Source: JBOGTC01 sp050692055
GTDB lineage: Bacteria > Chloroflexota > Limnocylindria > QHBO01
DNA: 21,858 bases
Assembly: GCA_050692055.1 (NCBI GenBank)
Contig: JBOGTC010000068.1
Location: forward strand, 1-21,858
Direction of reading: 5' to 3'
Part shown: one piece after another, positions 20,801 to 21,858 of the stretch
How the letters are laid out: every line of letters starts with the position of its first letter
Position numbering within the stretch: position 1 is the first letter of the stretch
Position numbers and translations under genes: made by a program
The notes under the pieces: generated by a model
What the model was told of the DNA's origin: nothing
The model's database searches: none
What the model saw: only the letters and a program-made list of their open reading frames with translations

Positions 20801-21858
20801 CCTCCACCGCGGTCCGACGGCTCAGCGACGTGGGCATGGCGGATGCCGCCGAGGTCGGAGGCAAGGCCGCCGGTCTGGGCGAGCTGATCGCTGTGGGCGC
20901 GCGCGTTCCGGATGGCGTGGTCCTCACCGCTGCGGCCGCTGAGCTGACCGTGGACGAGCGCGAGCCGCTATTGCGCGCCGCCGCCGCCGAGCTGGGCGCC
21001 GGACCCTTCGCCGTCCGCTCCAGCGGCATCGCCGAGGACGGCGCGGAGGCTTCCTACGCCGGCATGTATGAGACGGTCCTCAACGTATCGGCAGACGAGC
21101 TCGCCACGGCGACGGATCGAAGCATTTCCAGCGCAGGTGCGGCTCGCGTCGCGGCCTACACGCCGGCCAGCCACGGCCCCGGCGGCCGCATGGCGGTGAT
21201 CATCCAGCGCATGGTCGCGCCGGCCGCCGCCGGTGTCGTCCTGACCGCCGATCCCATCACCGGGAACCGGCGCTCGACCGTCATTTCCGCGGTGCGTGGC
21301 ATCGGCGACCGATTGGTATCCGGTGAGGCCATCGGTGACGAATGGATCGTCGTCGGCCGTGACGCGACTCCGCGCCGCCAGCCCGAGCACGCCCTCGACC
21401 GTCGGCAGGCGATCCAGGTGGCAAGCGAGGCTCGGCGGATCGCCGCTGCCCGCGGAGCTCCGCAGGACATCGAGTGGGCGATCGATGCGGACGGCACGCT
21501 CTGGATCCTCCAGGCCAGGCCGATGACAGCGCTGCCGCCCGATGTGTCTTGGGACCCGCCGGCGCCCGGCGCCTACACCCGCGCGTTTCGGTTCGGCGAG
21601 TGGATCTCCGAGCCGGTGACGCCCCTGTTCGAGTCGTGGCTGTTGACAGCCATGGAGGACCGCCTGCACGTTCTCCTCGAGGAGTTGCTTGGGGAGCGTG
21701 ATCCGCGGCCTTACCACGTCGTCGTCAACGGCTGGTACTACTACTCGATCAACTGGCTCTCCGCTCGAGTCTTCGCTCGCAACCTGCCAGGTATGCTCTG
21801 GCATCTGATTCGCCACCCGCGCCATGTGGCGGGCCTGTTCCCGGCGACCGTTCGGCAC
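20797..21858 (+). CDS. PEP synthase / rifampicin phosphotransferase-like protein (partial)
   Basis: 354 residues are visible; the frame stays open at the window end. AAGGAG sits 6 bases before the ATG. The ATP-grasp domain shows EVGGKAAGLGELIAVGARVP, FAVRSSGIAEDGAEASYAG, VIIQRMVAPAAAGVVLTADP and IEWAIDADGTLWILQARPMT. These are the ATP-binding motifs of pyruvate-phosphate dikinase/PEP synthase N-domains. The segment after residue 245 (RAFRFGEWISEPVTPLFE) fits rifampicin phosphotransferase-type or PEP-utilising proteins of unknown substrate. The swivelling His domain, which would decide the reaction, is beyond the window. The N-terminal domain is shorter than in PEP synthase. Confidence 0.85.
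   Translation, partial: MTSTAVRRLSDVGMADAAEVGGKAAGLGELIAVGARVPDGVVLTAAAAELTVDEREPLLRAAAAELGAGPFAVRSSGIAEDGAEASYAGMYETVLNVSADELATATDRSISSAGAARVAAYTPASHGPGGRMAVIIQRMVAPAAAGVVLTADPITGNRRSTVISAVRGIGDRLVSGEAIGDEWIVVGRDATPRRQPEHALDRRQAIQVASEARRIAAARGAPQDIEWAIDADGTLWILQARPMTALPPDVSWDPPAPGAYTRAFRFGEWISEPVTPLFESWLLTAMEDRLHVLLEELLGERDPRPYHVVVNGWYYYSINWLSARVFARNLPGMLWHLIRHPRHVAGLFPATVRH

Overview
This is a high-GC bacterial window with short intergenic gaps, AGGAG-type ribosome sites and many ATGA/GTGA/TGATG gene overlaps. Gene content (DsrE/TusA sulfur carriers, OsmC proteins, cupins, DoxX, DinB-like and DUF3800 proteins, a Fic/Doc module) suits an environmental Chloroflexota or deep-branching Actinomycetota lineage. 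There is no rRNA or ribosomal-protein gene, so that placement is only a guess.

Layout. (1) 1-2.5 kb: a membrane-anchored multicopper oxidase with an extra N-terminal cupredoxin domain, then an exported or membrane protein of unknown role. (2) 2.6-8.5 kb: a frameshifted NAD(P)-binding protein, then a sulfur-trafficking operon on the + strand: ArsR regulator, DsrE-like, TusA, DsrE2-like, second TusA, a sulfide:quinone-oxidoreductase-like flavoprotein (frameshifted), OsmC, PAS protein and MBL-fold hydrolase. Gaps are 0-40 bp and an inverted repeat lies just upstream of the regulator. (3) 8.5-13.7 kb: a second OsmC, a CBS-pair protein, a frameshifted Cys/His mini-protein, a zinc alcohol dehydrogenase, DoxX, a cupin and two small membrane proteins. 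(4) 13.8-15.5 kb, - strand: a MarR regulator with a short upstream ORF, a small membrane protein and a ferredoxin-reductase-like flavoprotein whose frame is broken by a perfect 10-bp tandem duplication. (5) 15.6-20.1 kb: a mosaic mobile-DNA zone. It holds an RHH antitoxin with a Doc-like toxin, a repeated element carrying 9-bp-spaced GTCTC/GAGAC units (one joined copy and two separated halves), a cupin without a normal start codon, a DinB-like protein, a 5'-truncated DUF3800 gene, a GIY-YIG-like protein, a DHFR-family reductase, an orphan tRNA 3' end, three CTTACC repeats and a small zinc-ribbon protein. (6) 20.17 kb to the end: a TetR regulator with an operator-like repeat over its promoter, translationally coupled to a PEP-synthase/rifampicin-phosphotransferase-like gene that runs off the window.

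Functionally, the clearest unit is the 3.58-8.47 kb operon. The ArsR protein probably senses a reactive sulfur or thiol signal; the flavoprotein would oxidise sulfide; TusA and DsrE proteins would pass persulfide sulfur; OsmC would remove peroxides or persulfides. At least four genes carry indels or duplications, and several others survive only as fragments. Either this is a decaying, recombining region or the assembly carries indel errors; raw reads would decide.
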